Part shown: one piece after another, positions 63,901-64,000 of the stretch | Layout of the letters: the number at the start of each line of letters is the position of its first letter | How positions within the stretch are numbered: position 1 is the stretch's first letter | Origin: Takakia lepidozioides | Taxonomy: Eukaryota; Streptophyta; Takakiopsida; Takakiales; Takakiaceae | Length of the DNA stretch: 64,000 nt | Reading direction: 5' to 3' | NCBI GenBank assembly: GCA_030704615.1 | Contig: CM060733.1 | Span: 16,060,001 to 16,124,000 of the forward strand | The notes under the pieces: model-generated | The model's input: the letters and a program-made list of their open reading frames with translations, nothing else | Database searches by the model: none | Told to the model about the DNA's origin: nothing | Position numbers and translations under genes: made by a program

Positions 63901-63977
63901 TTATACAAGGACCAACTTTGAGTAGTTCCAGATCATGTACTCGGATTTCTCTGGACACTAGAATTGAGGAGGGATGC
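60956..63977 (+). repeat. Segmental duplication, copy B
   Basis: Direct copy of 57149-59428 carrying the intact B3 gene. The two copies are nearly identical over long stretches at the 3' side of the gene (for example 57780-57920 versus 61570-61710). Confidence 0.85.
61499..63583 (-). CDS. REM-like protein with two B3 DNA-binding domains, 3 exons, 361 aa
   Basis: Exons 63583-63386, 62498-61908 and 61795-61499 join in phase 0 with GT-AG introns to 361 aa. The first B3 domain runs from GILKKESPFFLK (about 41) through AHGHKVAETVTLEG, WREFAFDSDFKVGDRLVFTL and VRVFDKCG (about 149). A basic linker with KCTVDIESPNPDNV follows. The second B3 starts NPNFMLIMRDSQVH (about 245) and continues over the exon junction with EIPFEFVKESR, KKFRLRLIDCTGKVWNPQC and GEGDVCVFELTL. 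Two B3 domains without other domains are typical of the REM family of nuclear transcription factors. An ATG two codons downstream is an alternative start. It is the intact member of a tandem pair. Confidence 0.8.
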
Positions 63978-64000
63978 CTCAAGTGCTTTGCCCAATTTGG
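63584..64000. promoter_or_regulatory. 5' flank of the intact B3 gene
   Basis: It holds the presumed promoter and 5' UTR of the B3 gene, with an (AG)n run at 63718-63734. The duplication ends near 63977, where the CCTCAAGTGCTTT word begins. Confidence 0.4.

Overview
The window is nuclear DNA from a land plant. Host genes have many GT-AG introns, and the gene content includes a chloroplast FtsH protease, a plant intracellular Ras-group LRR protein, a pathogen-related protein, REM-like B3 proteins and PLS-type PPR remnants. I cannot name the species. A non-flowering plant is my guess only.

Layout. 1-2269: 3' end of an LTR retrotransposon (an ORF, a polypurine tract and a 901-bp LTR containing a 9-bp minisatellite). 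2630-3870: degenerate Helentron (Pif1-type helicase C-terminus plus endonuclease). 5514-7270: intact four-exon pathogen-related protein gene (+). 8900-9800: LINE and Ty3/gypsy debris. 10295-16577: 14-exon UTP15 gene (-) with a LINE fragment in one intron, divergent from the five-exon thylakoid FtsH gene (17562-21294, +); a telo-box lies between them. 21295-24046: SINE-like and MITE-like repeats. 24047-35966: an 11.9-kb Mutator-like element with a 9-bp target duplication, itself invaded by a 6.4-kb CACTA element (27410-33842) with a 3-bp target duplication. 39211-44565: eight-exon MFSD5/MOT2-type transporter (+), convergent with the four-exon PIRL-type LRR gene (46264-49236, -). 49650-56200: repeats, including a long inverted repeat, several minisatellites and a PPR pseudogene. 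57149-63977: a direct segmental duplication carrying two B3 genes (-), one broken (57731-59092) and one intact (61499-63583).

The intact genes are unrelated housekeeping or adaptive functions: rRNA processing, photosystem II quality control, transport, LRR signalling, a defence-type protein and a transcription factor. They do not form a pathway. For six genes I built exon models by hand; each joins in frame with splice sites and a family-like length. The most unusual content is the transposon stratigraphy: a nested CACTA-in-Mutator with both target duplications readable, a Helentron with its endonuclease, and a duplicated B3 locus with one decaying copy.
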